Assembly: GCA_907165065.1 (NCBI GenBank)
Contig: OU015539.1
Location: forward strand, 15,592,816 to 15,656,815
Origin: Caprimulgus europaeus
Taxonomy: Eukaryota; Chordata; Aves; Caprimulgiformes; Caprimulgidae
Length of the DNA stretch: 64,000 bases
Direction: 5' to 3'
Part shown: positions 12,115 to 24,678 of the stretch, in pieces
Position numbering within the stretch: the stretch's first letter is position 1
How the letters are laid out: every line of letters starts with the position of its first letter
The notes under the pieces: model-generated
Told to the model about the DNA's origin: nothing
The model's input: only the letters and a program-made list of their open reading frames with translations
Database searches by the model: none
Position numbers and translations under genes: made by a program

Positions 12115-12968
12115 ATTTGATATGCTGAAATCATGCCTGGCCATCGTGATAGGGTTCTACCATGAGAGGAGTGGCTCAGTGGATGTGGGGTGCACAGTGG
12201 ATATTGTTTATGCCAACTTTAATGAGGCTTTTGACTCTCTTTCCTTATAGGTGAGCTTATGAAATATGGATGACATAAATGGACAGTGAGGTGGCTTCAA
12301 AGCCAGGGAAACTGCTGGGATACCAACCCCTACCATTCTGTGATTCTGTGATCAAAGGGTTGTGATTAGTGTTATGAAGCCCATCTGGAAGCCAGTGGTG
12401 CACCCCAAGGGCTGATACTGGGGCCAGCACTGTTTAACATCTTCATTAATGGATGATGAGACTGAGGACGCCCTTGGCAAGTTTGCAGGTGATAAAAAAA
12501 TAGGAGGAATGGTTGATAGAGCAGATGTTTGTGATGCCATTCAGAGGGACCTCAGAAGGCTGGAGGCATGGGTCAACTGAAGTCTCTTAAAGTTTAAAGG
12601 GAAATGTGATGTCCTGCATGCAGGGAAGAATAACCCCAGATACCAGTATGAACCAGGGGCTGATCAGATAGCTGGAAAGGATCTCTGATGAAAAGGATCT
12701 CAAGGTCTTGGTGAACAACAAGCTGACCATGAACCAACAATGTGCCCCCATGGTGCCAAGAGCAACCTGGGCTGCATTAGGAAGAGCATTGCCAGCAAGT
12801 TGAGGGAGGTGATCCAACACTGGAGAGCTGGGTCCAGTTCTGGGTGCCCCAGTACAAAACACAGACGTGCTGGAATGAGTCCAGCAAGGAACCCCAAAGA
12901 TGGTTAAGGAGTTAGAACATACGATCTCATGAGTTGCCTTCCAACCTCAGCTACTCTGTGATCTTGTG
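12115..12968 (+). mobile_element. CR1: Degraded CR1 copy with reverse-transcriptase end
   Basis: The longest CR1 copy in the window. It spans the later part of the ORF2 reverse transcriptase, including the region corresponding to the conserved GVPQGS…LGP…LFNIFIND motif (DNA near 12400-12450, 'actgtttaacatcttcatta'), the thumb and C-terminal segments, and a short 3' end with 'ccttccaacctcagctactc'. The frame is broken by many stops and indels. Two oddities are visible. A CR1 3'-tail-like stretch of about 32 bp sits inside the ORF2 region at about 12321-12352. The usual last ~200 bp of ORF2 between about 12910 and 12935 is missing. Confidence 0.85.
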
Positions 12969-15900
12969 AATCCAAGACTGTGACAAGAGGACTAGGGGCA
13001 AATGAGGTGTCAGAGCTCTTCCAGACACAAGTCATACTGCTGATGTCATCACTGACTATGCGAAGAGCTGTGAGCAACACCTCCCACGCAGGTTTTTTAC
13101 AACACTTTTGACAGCTATTAACACCATCCACTTCCAAGCCCTCCACTCAGCCCCTGTTCAACATGTTGGTAGCCTCATCCTTTCCATTCATTTCAGCTGA
13201 GAGGTGCCCACCAGCCCCATCAGCCTTGCTGCTGTCTAGTCTTCCTGCTGCAAGAAGTTCTTTGGCACCAGTTCTATTGACCTTTTCATGAGACCGAAGA
13301 TTATGGGAGGTTTTATTTATTGCACATGAAGTAACCCCTCAACCCCTGTCCTATTTTTCCTGATTTCCTTTCTTATGTTTTATTCTCTCCTTCACCAGGA
13401 GCTTTCTACATGTCAAGTTGCTTTGATGGAAACCCATACTTGAGAAAGAAAAATTGTACAACCCCTTCCTTGTACTCCCTCTTCCTATACTGAGGAGAGC
13501 TTAAAATTGAATAATGAGTATTTGTTTCCTTAGAAGAGTATTTCATGCTGCAAAGTCAGCCATGGGAGATAGGATGTGCTAAGATGAACTCCAAAGAATG
13601 GAGTTATAAAGGCTTAATAACAAAGCAGGCAAGGTTTAAATACAGGAAAAGCCACATATTATTCCTTGACACCCAATGACTAAAATGATTGAAGTTTAAC
13701 TGCACCCTTCCCTTGGAAAATAACTTCATCTTGAAGTGGACACTGAGTGTGGCAAAGTTAATAACTAAAGAAGTTAATAACTACTGAGTAGCAACCTTTT
13801 CACAAAAGTACCAGATATTTTTTGGTCGAATCCTGGTGTAGGATTTTCAGCAGCAAATGATTGCTGCACGTGGGCTTGGGTAGAGGAAGAAAGGCAGGGT
13901 GAGCGATGTTCTTGAGAAGGTATGGCTTCTTATGCCACAGAAACATGCACACTTCAGCTGCACATGATGAGCTGAATGAATGAATGGACACACACTTCAA
14001 CCACAGGCAGAATTCATTTCTGTCCCATCCCAGGAAATGGGTCTTTTCCCCAGGAAAATAATAATATTACAATGTGCGTGAACAAGCAGCCAGTGCAGGC
14101 AAGAAGCGTGGTTTCAAATTGTGATTGAATTTGAGGTTCTCCCCCTCTGGGGGTTAACTGCAACCATCTGACAGGGCTTCCAGCGTTGTCTGCAGCGAGT
14201 GTTGGGTGGTGGCTTGCACCCCACTGGTTGACACATGCAATGCTGCTGTTCCCAACAGCGTCAGTGTCGAAGGGTGGGCTCCCACTCCACTGCCACGGCT
14301 GGGTGAGGCAGAACCCTGCAATTATAAAAGACTTTAACTTCAGGTTTTTTTTATTCAGGAGATGGGTGGGAGTCTTTTGATGGTACTGTTTCCTGCTGGA
14401 GGGACAGAATTAAGAAGAAAAATAAAACTTTAACCTCTTCACTCAACTACGGAGAAGACAGACGCGCCATTGGGCAAGGTTTATTCTGCTGGGAAGCTCA
14501 GGTTATTCCCATCCTGGGTATAACACGAGGTCAACAGCAGTAGTCTCCAGGAATATTAATCTTTCACCCCTCAGACCGTGCCACGGGTAATTAATCACTT
14601 GATTGCATAACTTCTTGTAAGACAGGAAAAATAAGCTGCCTTTGCCAGCTTTTTGGACAAGTTATTTCACATACATCTGAACTTTCTTCCAGTACTTGTT
14701 GGGTTTTGATTGCAATGAATGAATTGCATCCAAACCCTTTCCCAGTCGCAGAGGAGCCAGACAGCATGGAAGCACACAACGTCCTAATGCAACGCTGGGG
14801 AGTGGGTCACCACACCATTTTGGGGGGATCCCTCTGGCCTTCCAGTGGGTGAGGGAAGGTACAGCATTGGATGGAGCAGCTCAGCCTGGGGGAGATATCA
14901 GAGCACTGCTTTACCCTGCGTCTTACATCTGTATGTAATTGAAAGGAGGATCTGGCCAAGCTGCTGTTGACTCCAGAGAGTTGGATCTTGCTTAAGAGCA
15001 GGGAAATCCTGGAGTTTAATCCTAGAAAGTGAAGTTTTGTTGTGCTACAATCACCTGGGACACACCACTGGGATGGGCTCAGCTGCAGGAGACCTTCACG
15101 CTCTTCATGTAAAGCTGAGAAGGGGGTTGAGCCAAGTGCATTGCTGGAATGGCTGAGTATCAGCTAACCCCATCTCTCCAAGAGGCTGTGGGACTCACCC
15201 TTCCTTTCTACAACTTCATTAAATGGGGGTGAAAAGCAAAATTTTTCTTTAAAAATATTTTATGTCATATAGGGTAATGAAATGGGAAACAGGATGCCCA
15301 GAGGCTACCTCGTGCCTCATGCTCATGCAGACACCAACCAGACAACCTGGGTCTCTGACTTTGGGTGGAAGAGAAGGCATCCCTATGTGCCCCAACACTG
15401 GTGCACCCTTCAGCAGTCCCAAGCATCTCACCACCCCACTGCTGCCTCCCAAAGCAGATGGTGACTGTCCTTTAGCTCTTTGGATTGCCCCAGCTCAGTA
15501 ATAGGCACAGCTTCACCCTCACCTTTGAGTGGCTCAGACCACTGTCTCCCAAAGCCACTCAGCCTGAGGCTGGTGGTGATACAAAGGGGCTAAACCATGG
15601 AAGAAGTAATGAGTTAAGTATCATCCTGAGTCCTAAAGTGGAAGGCCCACAGTGACGCACTGAGAGGGAAGCTAAAAAAAATTAGTGACCACAAGAATCA
15701 GAACTGGACCAGGCTGATGGATAGAAGTGCTTTAACAGCTCCTGGAAAAGCAGTCAGGAAGCTTGGTTTGAAAGCTTTCCTGTGAAGATCACTTTATCCT
15801 TTGGCTCTAGGTAGCCCTTTGGTAAAAACTGAGAGAAACAGTTCCTTGTATTGAGATCCTGGCAGGAAAGATGCTGTTAGCTACTAAGAGTTCCTACATG

Positions 15901-18900
15901 TTACAGGTGTTAGGGATGACACGTGGGGAACCAGCACTGTGAAATGCAGTTTTCCAAGGTCACAATGAGAGAGAACAGGACAGCAGAGTGGAAATCCCAT
16001 GAACATGCAGGTATGATGCACATGCTGCTGTGCAGGGCTGTACTTGCATCTCATCTGCTTAACCTAAGGCTTCTTGGTGCTCCTTCTGCCACCCCTCTAT
16101 CCCTAAACCTCTTTGGAAGAAGGAGGCAGAGAGCAGGTCCTCACTTGTCCACGTCCCTGGAGACCTCCAAGAAACACTCTACACCTTTTTAGCTGGTTGC
16201 TCTGGCTTATACTTTGTGGAGTAAAACCATCTATCAAGTGAGCTGTGATGAGAGCTCTGATGTCTTCCCAGCCATGCACGTCAACACGTGCTCCTCACCG
16301 TGCAATGTGTGGCCGCAAGCAGCTCACGCTCCATCTGGCCATAGTTAAAGGGCTATCAGGAATAGGTCATCCCCATGAATTGCCTCCAAATCTGGTGTTG
16401 CACCAATGTAGTGACATGACACCGCTGAAATACAGGCAGGTTAAAACCAAGGCCAGACACAGCCATTCCCCAGGTCCTGCTCACATGAATAAACAAGATA
16501 AAGCTTGGGAAGAAAAACGCAGGAAATGGTTCTATTTGCAGCTTGATCACACATCTTCCAAAAGCAACTGAGCCAGCTGGACAACTTACTATCTTCAACC
16601 ACTCTCCTGCTGCAGGATGCTGCCCCTCCAGATTGGTTGGCAACAAACTGAAAGTAGCTTAGAAAGCAACCACCCAGGCAGTTCAGACAGCATGTCAAAA
16701 AAGATAGTAACTTCCAACAGACGATGGTGAGACACAGGTAAAGACAGAAGAGAGGGGCTTATGCCTTCAGCCAAAAGGTAACACAGCAGGCAACTTGGTG
16801 ATTTTTGAGGCACTAGCAGAAGAACCAGTAGGAACCAGTTCACCCAAATATCTCATGGCTCATGGACCATGAAGCATTCCAGTTTCCATCTATGGAAACC
16901 CTGCTGCCAGCTCAGTTTTCTGAAAGGAGAATCTGCTTAAACCAAGGTTTAGCTACTTCCATGGCAGGCAATGCAGAACCAGCTTAGGTCAGAACTTCTG
17001 AGGCTCAAAGCAACTGTTAAACTTCTGAAGAAATAATACTTCCTGATGTTTGATCAGAGCAAGAAAGCTTTACCCATCCTCTTCCTTGCTTTCTCTACCG
17101 TTAGTGGAGGAGAAGGAAAGAGGAACAGCATAGTCTAATCACTTGGGGGATTGCTGTATCATGAAGGAGCTACAGGGGCTTTGGGACAATAATATGTCAC
17201 AGATAGGTACAAATCAGCTACACTACATTAAAAATAAAGCCATTTTCAGCAGATTGAATCAGGAGATGTCTCAGTTCACACAGTTACAGCACTTGCACTT
17301 GGAGCATCCAAGCTGAGCAAGCCAAGGACTGTGTTTTCCTGAGCAAAACTCAAATAGACAGCTGAAGATGTGGTTGCTGGTCACTGCTGGTTGGCATCCT
17401 TATCTTGACTCTTGACTAGTAGTGGACAAAAGTGGCTCTCAACAAGGTGCCCAGCAGCACCAGGTCCCTGTGCCTCTTCTCCAAGAGGCTGAACGTCAAA
17501 GTCCCATGATCTAGGTTTGGAGGAATTGCCATACTAAGGTCAGGAACTATTATTTTTTTCCTAGCTGATTGCAAATCAAACATTCCATTTTGATAAAGTA
17601 AAGGTGAAATCACTCTGGATTTTGCACATGCTTGTAAGAGTGTGTGGACATGTGAGTGTAGGCAGGAGTTGTTGAGGGCAGTATATTAGGAAAGCTTTAG
17701 GCTGCATAATGTCTGGAGTCTGGGAGTTAATATGGGACTGCTGCTGCTGCCTCATGCATTCCAAATGTTCCTGAGAACCTTTGTAAAAGCATCAATATGG
17801 TAGAGGAAGATTTTGCTTTTCTTATTTACAGAACACTTCAGCCAACGAGGCAACTGAATCAATGGCTTTGGTGGGACATCCACTGCCCATAGCAGTGGCC
17901 CAGGAATAAAAATATCTCTGGAGTCCATCTTGGAAGTGAGAAGAGAGAGCTGTGAGTGCTCTGTAATGCTCATTTGTGACTGAAGATGATGATGATAAAA
18001 TGCTGACTTTACTGACTGTTGTTTTTATTTGCTCCCCTCTCCCCTCCTCTCCAAGATGGTTGTAAAGAAATTCCAAACTCCATAGGTTACTAATGTCTAA
18101 ATACCTGCCAAACATTTTATTTGCTACCTGTTTACCAGGGAATGGAGAAGAAATCTATCAAGATTATTTCCAACTCAGAAAACATGAACTTGGATATCCC
18201 CTATGGAGGACAGTGTTTTCCTTAGGTCTTCAGATGGTATTTACCTTGTAGTCTTATTGGTTTGCTTTTTTTTCAGCTTCTAACAAGTAGTTTTCCCATT
18301 CCTGCTAGAATTTTGGGGTTTACATGAAGGTTTTGACACAGAAACTAGGAAGGAGGTGAAGGTTTATCAGCAACCTGCTAGTATGAGACTGCATAGCATT
18401 ATAAGGGTTTTTCTTTCCCATAGTTTGCACAGAAGTGGAGAGGGCCTCATGGAGCTGGACAGTGGAGAGTTCAAGAAAGTGAATGTCCTCATCAAACCAA
18501 CATGCACATCTTTTAAGGGAACAAAATAACTAGTTCCTTGAACAAGACCTTTACAGCTGCTTCCAATCTCTACTGCTGGCTGCTCACTAATGGGCTCTGA
18601 AATGAAGACAAAAAGCCCTGTCACCTGGCCCAGAGCTTTGGGTATTCCTAAGACAAAGTTGGTCATAAAATTGTTGCAATGCCAATCAAGGGGAGCTCAG
18701 GATCTAACCATAACCTTGGCACTGTGCTCCTGCCATAATATCCCCCACCACTCCAGGGTGTGGTGCCTTTGCTTCCAGCCCTTCACATGCCAGGAAAAAT
18801 GGAGGCAAGAGGAGTAAAAATAGGCATTAAAGATAGGGCAGTTTTTGCCATTGCATGATAGCAACCTCGCATCCCTGCTGCTGTGGAGAAGGTGCATGGA

Positions 18901-20986
18901 GGAGACTTGGGCTGTCCCACCACAGCCTTTCTTGGATGACTTTCTAGGTGGATATATTGTCTGTGGAGTGATACACATGCTTTATCAAGGAAGGAGTTTT
19001 TGTTTGCCAAAATGCTTCTGGAGCCTGTGCAAACCTTCCTGTCAACCCAGGTGCTCACATACATGCTCACACTGGTATTCACACCACTTTGTAGTCAATG
19101 CAGCTCCTGTAGCACCAAGGAAAGCTTGGTGTGCCAGCCTTTCAAACATGAAACCCATCATGAGCAATCTGTCTGCCAACGATTCAGCTTTGACACAAAC
19201 AACCATGGGGTTGTCCTATTGAGTCAATCATCCCATCATCTTCTGGCTATCAGACCACAATTAATGCATCTGCAACCATACATGAAGAAAAAAAATAAAT
19301 AAAAGAAGCTTTCACCTCTTTTTAGCACCCATAAAGAGCTGAGAAGTGACCAGAGAAAGAAGAAAACACCAATTGGTCATCATTTTTGTTTTTCTTTTTG
19401 CAACCCATGTGTTAAAAATGCTTTCCTGCCCAAGGAGACTTCGTATGAGGGAAAAGTAAAGCTCAGCTACACCTTCTTAAAAATAGGACATAGTGTTTTA
19501 TAATTCCTTCCCTCCCCCCATTGCTGTGCAGAGCCATCCCACCCACATGAAACTGCTGTCTGACTCACTCGTGTGTCTCACTTGGAGAGAAAGGATTTCC
19601 ACCAACGGGGGCACCTGGTCAAGAACATGACATTCAGGGTGGTGCTGCCTCTTTACACTTGGAGTAATTTTAAATAGCTTTATATCTATGGCTACAAGGA
19701 CCTTCACATAGACATAAGCATTACCAATGGAAGAAATGTTGTCATATCCTTGCAGCAAGTAAAGAGATCAGATCTTCTGGAAAATTAGTCTTGGGCCAAG
19801 CTAACTCAACGGCTCGGACAACAAGACATCTCTTCTGTATCGATTAATTTGCAGTGTTACGCTCCTCAGGCAGCAAGCTACTCTCTGCTATTCTGGGAAC
19901 ACATATTTGACCTCTGTTACAGGGGTTTATTGTCAACATGTGTCCACTGGGAGCCTCAGTAACTTCTCCCATTGTCTATTGTCTTATAAACAGGCTTATA
20001 AAAGCGCTGCAGGAAAGCCAATAAGGCACCGACATGGAAATTGCTGGTAACTCCAAAGCTTAACTTTCAACTTCTGGGTCTTGCAGTGGTAGAAGAGGTG
20101 AGGCACGAGGGAGGAACATGCAACTTGCCTTCCGTGGTGTCCCTACACCTTCACACATAGCTGTGTTGGGATGCAGAGCTGTCGTGCTCCTGTGAGCTTG
20201 CCCAGTGCATGGTGAGGAGGAGTCCACCGACACCATAAGCTCTGTGTGAACTGGGGTTGTTGGTCTCCAATGGCTTTAAGAATTTTAAAAAGAGAGAGAA
20301 AAGCTGGTGGCAAAGAAACTTTGCTGGTTGACCCTAAAGCAAAGTGTAATTTCTTCTTTACCAAAACTCCCAGTTTGTGGCTGGGCTATTGTAGTCAGTG
20401 CAGAAAAGCTCTTTTTTCTACAGTTAACAAGGTTGAAGTCACTCAGCTTAATGCATGAATGAAACAAACCCTTGGGAGCATGTTCAGCCAAGGGAAGGCA
20501 GCATCCTTAGGAAATATCCCAGTGTGACCAGTTTAGTCATCTTCAGTTTCATAACAGTCAACCTCCAAACTGTGATGTGCAGAGGCAGAATCCCCTCTGA
20601 TTTTTGAGAGGGTCCCACCACTTCCAATTTGCTGCTGTGGCCAGGCAAAAAAAGGACATTTGAAGGCATTTTTGGGAAAGAAAGCCAAGTTCCCTCCCCA
20701 CGCAGAGCAGAGCAGCATCTGGCACCCGAGCAAGGGGCAGGGATGAGTCAGCAGCTCACCACTTTTCCTAGGCCAACAGACCTGACCTAGGGGACAGGGG
20801 AGGAGAAAATGGGACAACCAAAGACTTAACATCAGTGTTGCTGCTGAGGCATCCTATCCCCTCTGGTGGCAGGGAAGGGGTCATGGCATCCCTCAACAAC
20901 CATCAAGTAGGTTCCAGAGCTCACCAGACACCAGCTGTGCTGCCAACTAGTAATGCTCAACACAAGGGCCACACAAGCATGAAAAG

Positions 20987-20987
<1 letters not shown>
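12969..20987. other. Long unique stretch without recognised genes
   Basis: Eight kilobases with no CR1, LTR or tandem array that I can see. Open frames stay below 126 codons and lack domains. Blocks near 14400-14720 and 19790-20060 are rich in TAAT/ATTA and TTTATTG-type words and have fewer CA/TG decay products, so they are candidate conserved noncoding elements. A weak MIR-like run (ccaaggtcacaatgag) occurs near 15955. A minus-strand frame at 19758-19498 has protein-like composition but no convincing splice sites. Confidence 0.45.
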
Positions 20988-21068
<81 letters not shown>

Positions 21069-21095
21069 CAACAACAACAACAATAATAATAATAA
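20988..21095. repeat. Compound (AAT)n/(AAC)n microsatellite
   Basis: More than 100 bp of AAT units interrupted by a block of AAC units at about 21064-21082, then AAT again. Minus-strand open frames through it (poly-Leu, poly-Ile, poly-Tyr) are artefacts. Confidence 0.97.
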
Positions 21096-22494
21096 ACCAC
21101 CTTATAAAAGAGGAAAACAGAGGGAAAACCATAAAGAGATAGACAAGCCACTGTAGACTCCACCAGCTATCCCTGCTGCATCTCTTCCCACAAGCTGCCA
21201 AGGATGGTGAGGTCAAAGAAGAGTTTTGAGCCTCCCTTTGTATTTTTAATCTACTCAGTGCTCTCCCACCCTTGGTGAAACTGTTGTCTTCCTCTGAGTG
21301 CTGTCAATGCCAACACACCCTCTGATGCTGCAGTAAGCACCCACACTGGGTGTGTCCCTCAGTGATGCTATTGTCTGGGAGAGCAGGACTGAGGTGCAGC
21401 CCTGGGCAGCCCTCCTGCCTGCACCCTGCCCTCTCCACTGTCCTTGAGCTGTTTACTGTCCATGGTCATGCCTCTTTCACCAAGAAACCAAAGGCTCCTA
21501 TCCCAACAGGGACCATTTAAAAGTTGCTCAAGAGCCTGCAAAGGTTACGTTGCTTTGCTCTCTGAAGTCAAAGCAGTTTGAGCTGGAAAAGAAAGAAAAA
21601 CACCCAACAGCAGCAGCAGCAACAACAGAAAAAAAGAACAACCCATGGTGTTTGTTTACAAGAGCACATTCATTGGTGTCTGGAGGGTTGACTCAGTCTA
21701 AAATGAAAAGGGGTGGCACCAGGCAAGTTGTGCTGATAAACAAGTCCACCTCCCACTGTGGGGTGGTCTGAGAGCTGGTTTTCCTCACCTCACCAGGCAG
21801 CCCCAGCTTCTTCCCTCAACAGATCCTTCCCACCCATGAAACTGGGGGAAGCATGGCTTGGGGATACTGATGGGTGAGAAGCTGCCACCCTTCACTGTGC
21901 AGCCCCATAGAGTGGAGAAGGGTCTTGGCATTAAGAGTTGGGGTTGATGTCTGCTTGGGCATCCCCATGGAGGAAACAGGGGGGCTCACACCCAGCTTCT
22001 TGGTGCCTTGCATGCTGACTGCACAGAGAACACCTAAGCTAAGGTTGCTTGGCACAGAGCAGAGCAGAAATTCCCATGAAGCAGGCCAGACCTCATCCAA
22101 CTCTATCTGTAGGTGTTTCACCAACCACAATTGCACAGGCAAGACAGAAAGGTTCTGCTTCAGCTGCTCCTGGTGCATAAGGCAACATCATCACATAGTT
22201 CAGTAATTAAAAGGACACAGAAAGACCATCAGGACATGTGCTGAGTACAGCAGATGTTTAAGGAAGATTAAATAAAAGCATTTGAAAGGGTCTTGAAATC
22301 TCAGAAATAGCAACTGTGATTGACTGTCCATCCCAACATACAGTTGTACTCAAGCACAACTCACCCAGTAGATGTACAAGTACTTCTACACTCAAAACAC
22401 CTCCAGAACATTAACACCCAGGCATTTTCTAAAGTGTTTCTTTCAGCTGTGATTAATATCTGTATTTTGGAGTTACTAATGACCTGTTCTTTAC
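21096..22494. other. Unique sequence, no gene seen
   Basis: No recognised repeat. A CAG/CAA-rich run near 21608-21635 is a small interrupted trinucleotide tract. The part next to 22494 would be intron of the candidate exon below. Confidence 0.5.
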
Positions 22495-22609
22495 CTGTCA
22501 AAATATTATGTTGCTTCTCAAAAGCGGGGTCAACTTCCTTAAACTGGGCAAAAGCAGATTTGTCCCGAGCAGTCAAAAGAAACACTTTTAAAGTTGTAGA
22601 GTTATAATG
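22495..22609 (-). CDS. Candidate internal coding exon, unknown protein
   Basis: On the minus strand the sequence TTTTCTTTTCCTCAG precedes 22609, a strong acceptor with a pyrimidine tract. ACAG|GTAAAG follows at 22495, a good donor. The 115 nt between them are open and encode 38 residues starting HYNSTTLKVF and ending KQHNILT, plus one base (phase 0 in, phase 1 out). Composition is protein-like: mixed charged and hydrophobic residues, an NST glycosylation sequon and no low complexity. The open frame also runs past both splice sites (22732-22361), which weakens the exon-specific argument. I do not recognise the family and no start codon or neighbouring exon is certain. It could be a chance open segment or part of a gene with very long introns. 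Confidence 0.35.
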
Positions 22610-24540
22610 CTGAGGAAAAGAAAAATGCAATAAAAGGATTGACTCTCTAGAGCCATCGGTATCTTCACACCTGACTGCACCTACAAAGAGAGAAGAGTCC
22701 ATTTTCTCCCTAAGCCTGGGCAGTGGGACCATACATTGCTGTCTTTCTCTAGAAAAATGTCTTCTTCAACGTCCAGCCCCACAGACACTGTGAGGAGCAG
22801 AAGGGGTATGGGCTTTTGGAGAGAATGTATTGCCTGGCCTCAGGATTACTCCCATCTTCATGACCACCATATCACCCTCTAGTAGGTGGGCATCCAGCTT
22901 TGGTCCTACAACTGCATAATGCAGCTGGTGCTCTCTCAGCTCTGATCTCACTTCTCCTTAAAACTGCTTTGCTATTAAACCATGGAAGCAAAGCAGCTGT
23001 TTGGACCCTAACACTTAAAAACCTCAGGACTCACAAACTTTCCATTTGTGCCTTTCTTATGTGGTCCAGACACATTTTTCAGACTTGTAGCATCGTCTGA
23101 ACCCTGTTTTTCCTTTATTTTCCCTCTCTGAAACTGGCGCTGAAGTCTGTTTACACTATAGAATAAAATAGATTAAAAATAGATAAAATTTTTTATAGAA
23201 TATAAAAATATATAAAAATATATAAAAAAAGGTATATTTGTGGCCACCAGCACTACATCTCACATGGAAAATGGTCTCTCTCATTTCTTCCCCCTTGTAA
23301 TCCTCAGGGTGGCTTGGCACTGTTGGGGACAGGTGCTTCAGAAATGCTGATATATGGCAATTTTATTGTACTGCATGAAGCTGAAACTTGTTTGCAACAC
23401 TGATAGAACAGAGGACTACTACTGTGCTTCAACTAAACCTTGGCTTTATGAACAGCAGGCAGGCTGGAAATGGGAAGGGCTGGCAAACCTGCATCCTCTA
23501 GCATCTGTAGAAAGACATTATGAATTAAAAAAACCCCAAAACCCTCTTATTCCATTAAGAAAGGATTTCAGAAATCCCAAGCACAAGTGGCAAGCACCGG
23601 TTGGCTACCGCTGACGTCAGGTACGTGTCAATAATGTTACTTAATGGGTTTTCCTTGTCTTTATTCAGAAGTTCCATTTCATGCAGCCCTTGCCCCGAAG
23701 GCTAATTATTACACTTTTTGGGTGGTTTTGCTCTTTTGGCCTTTGGCCTCCTGCCTCAGAAAACCACCCAGCATATCCAATCTCATAGAAAGGCTTTGTG
23801 GCAAGTTGTGTTTTCTGGAGTCAGTATTTTTGAATATATTTTTTATTATTATTATTTTTTCCTAACATAAGTAAGCCACGGAAATATTTCCAAATATCCC
23901 TGGTTTCCATTGATCCTACAACATCATTGCCCACCTCAATGGAGAGCTATGTCCATGTCTCTACCCAGCTGAGGAAACCAGCGCTGGTAAGATGCTCATT
24001 TTTCTTGGAGGGGAATAACAGATACAATAGAATATTTTGTGCAAAAGGATGTTTTGGAGCAATTGTTTTACTTAATATTGTGTATTTACACAGTTCCAGT
24101 GGTTAGAAGCCTCAGAGTTGATATTTACCTGTTTTAATACATCTCAGTAGACATTTGGGTTTTTTTGAAGTTGAGTGACAAGACTCTCCACTTTCAGTTT
24201 GGTTCAAATTAAAAGTTGATTTTTATACCATATTCTAACCATATTTATTTAGGTTCCCACATTCTGTCAAAGTCTGTTTACACAAAGAACATTTGTTTTC
24301 ACTACTGCTTGCGAGGAATGAATATAATAAGTGCCAAGGGATTTGAAGAAGTTGAGAGAATTAGTGTTTGGAAACAATACATTGGGTTATTTCTTAAGGG
24401 AAGATTCATGGAGCACAGACACATTCTCCACTAAATCTATCAGGATGAAGTAGTTCTCATGGAGACAACCCATATCCAGTCTCTTCTCAAGTTTCAAGCA
24501 TTTTTATAAAATCCAGAAAGTTTCTGGAAAAAACAATGGC
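22610..24540. other. Unique sequence with an AT-rich tract
   Basis: No gene seen. A tract at 23155-23240 is almost pure A/T with repeated TATAAAAATA units. A second perfect TGACGTCA palindrome lies at 23612-23619, directly followed by a GTACGTG sequence that could be a weak donor, but no supported exon ends there. Confidence 0.5.
23155..23240. repeat. AT-rich low-complexity tract
   Basis: About 85 bp of A/T with short near-repeats of ATATAAAAATA. It is a low-complexity, probably polymorphic tract. No origin or promoter function is implied. Confidence 0.85.
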
Positions 24541-24678
24541 TTTTTTTTTCTTTTTTTTCTTTTTTTTCTTTTTTTTCTTTTTTTTCTTTTTTTCTTTTTT
24601 TCTTTTTTTTCTTTTTTTTCTTTTTTTTTTCTTTTTTTTCCCTTTTTTTTTCTTTTTTTTCTTTCTTTTCTTTTTTTT
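24541..24678. repeat. (TTTTTTTTC)n polypyrimidine tract
   Basis: About 138 bp made only of T and C, with runs of seven to ten T separated mostly by single C. The dominant period is 9 bp. It reads as Lys/Arg on the minus strand because 9 bp is three codons; those frames are not genes. Confidence 0.97.

Noticed and set aside
15930-16010. MIR-like 'ccaaggtcacaatgag' run
   Set aside because: The match is limited to about 15 bp with unconvincing flanks.
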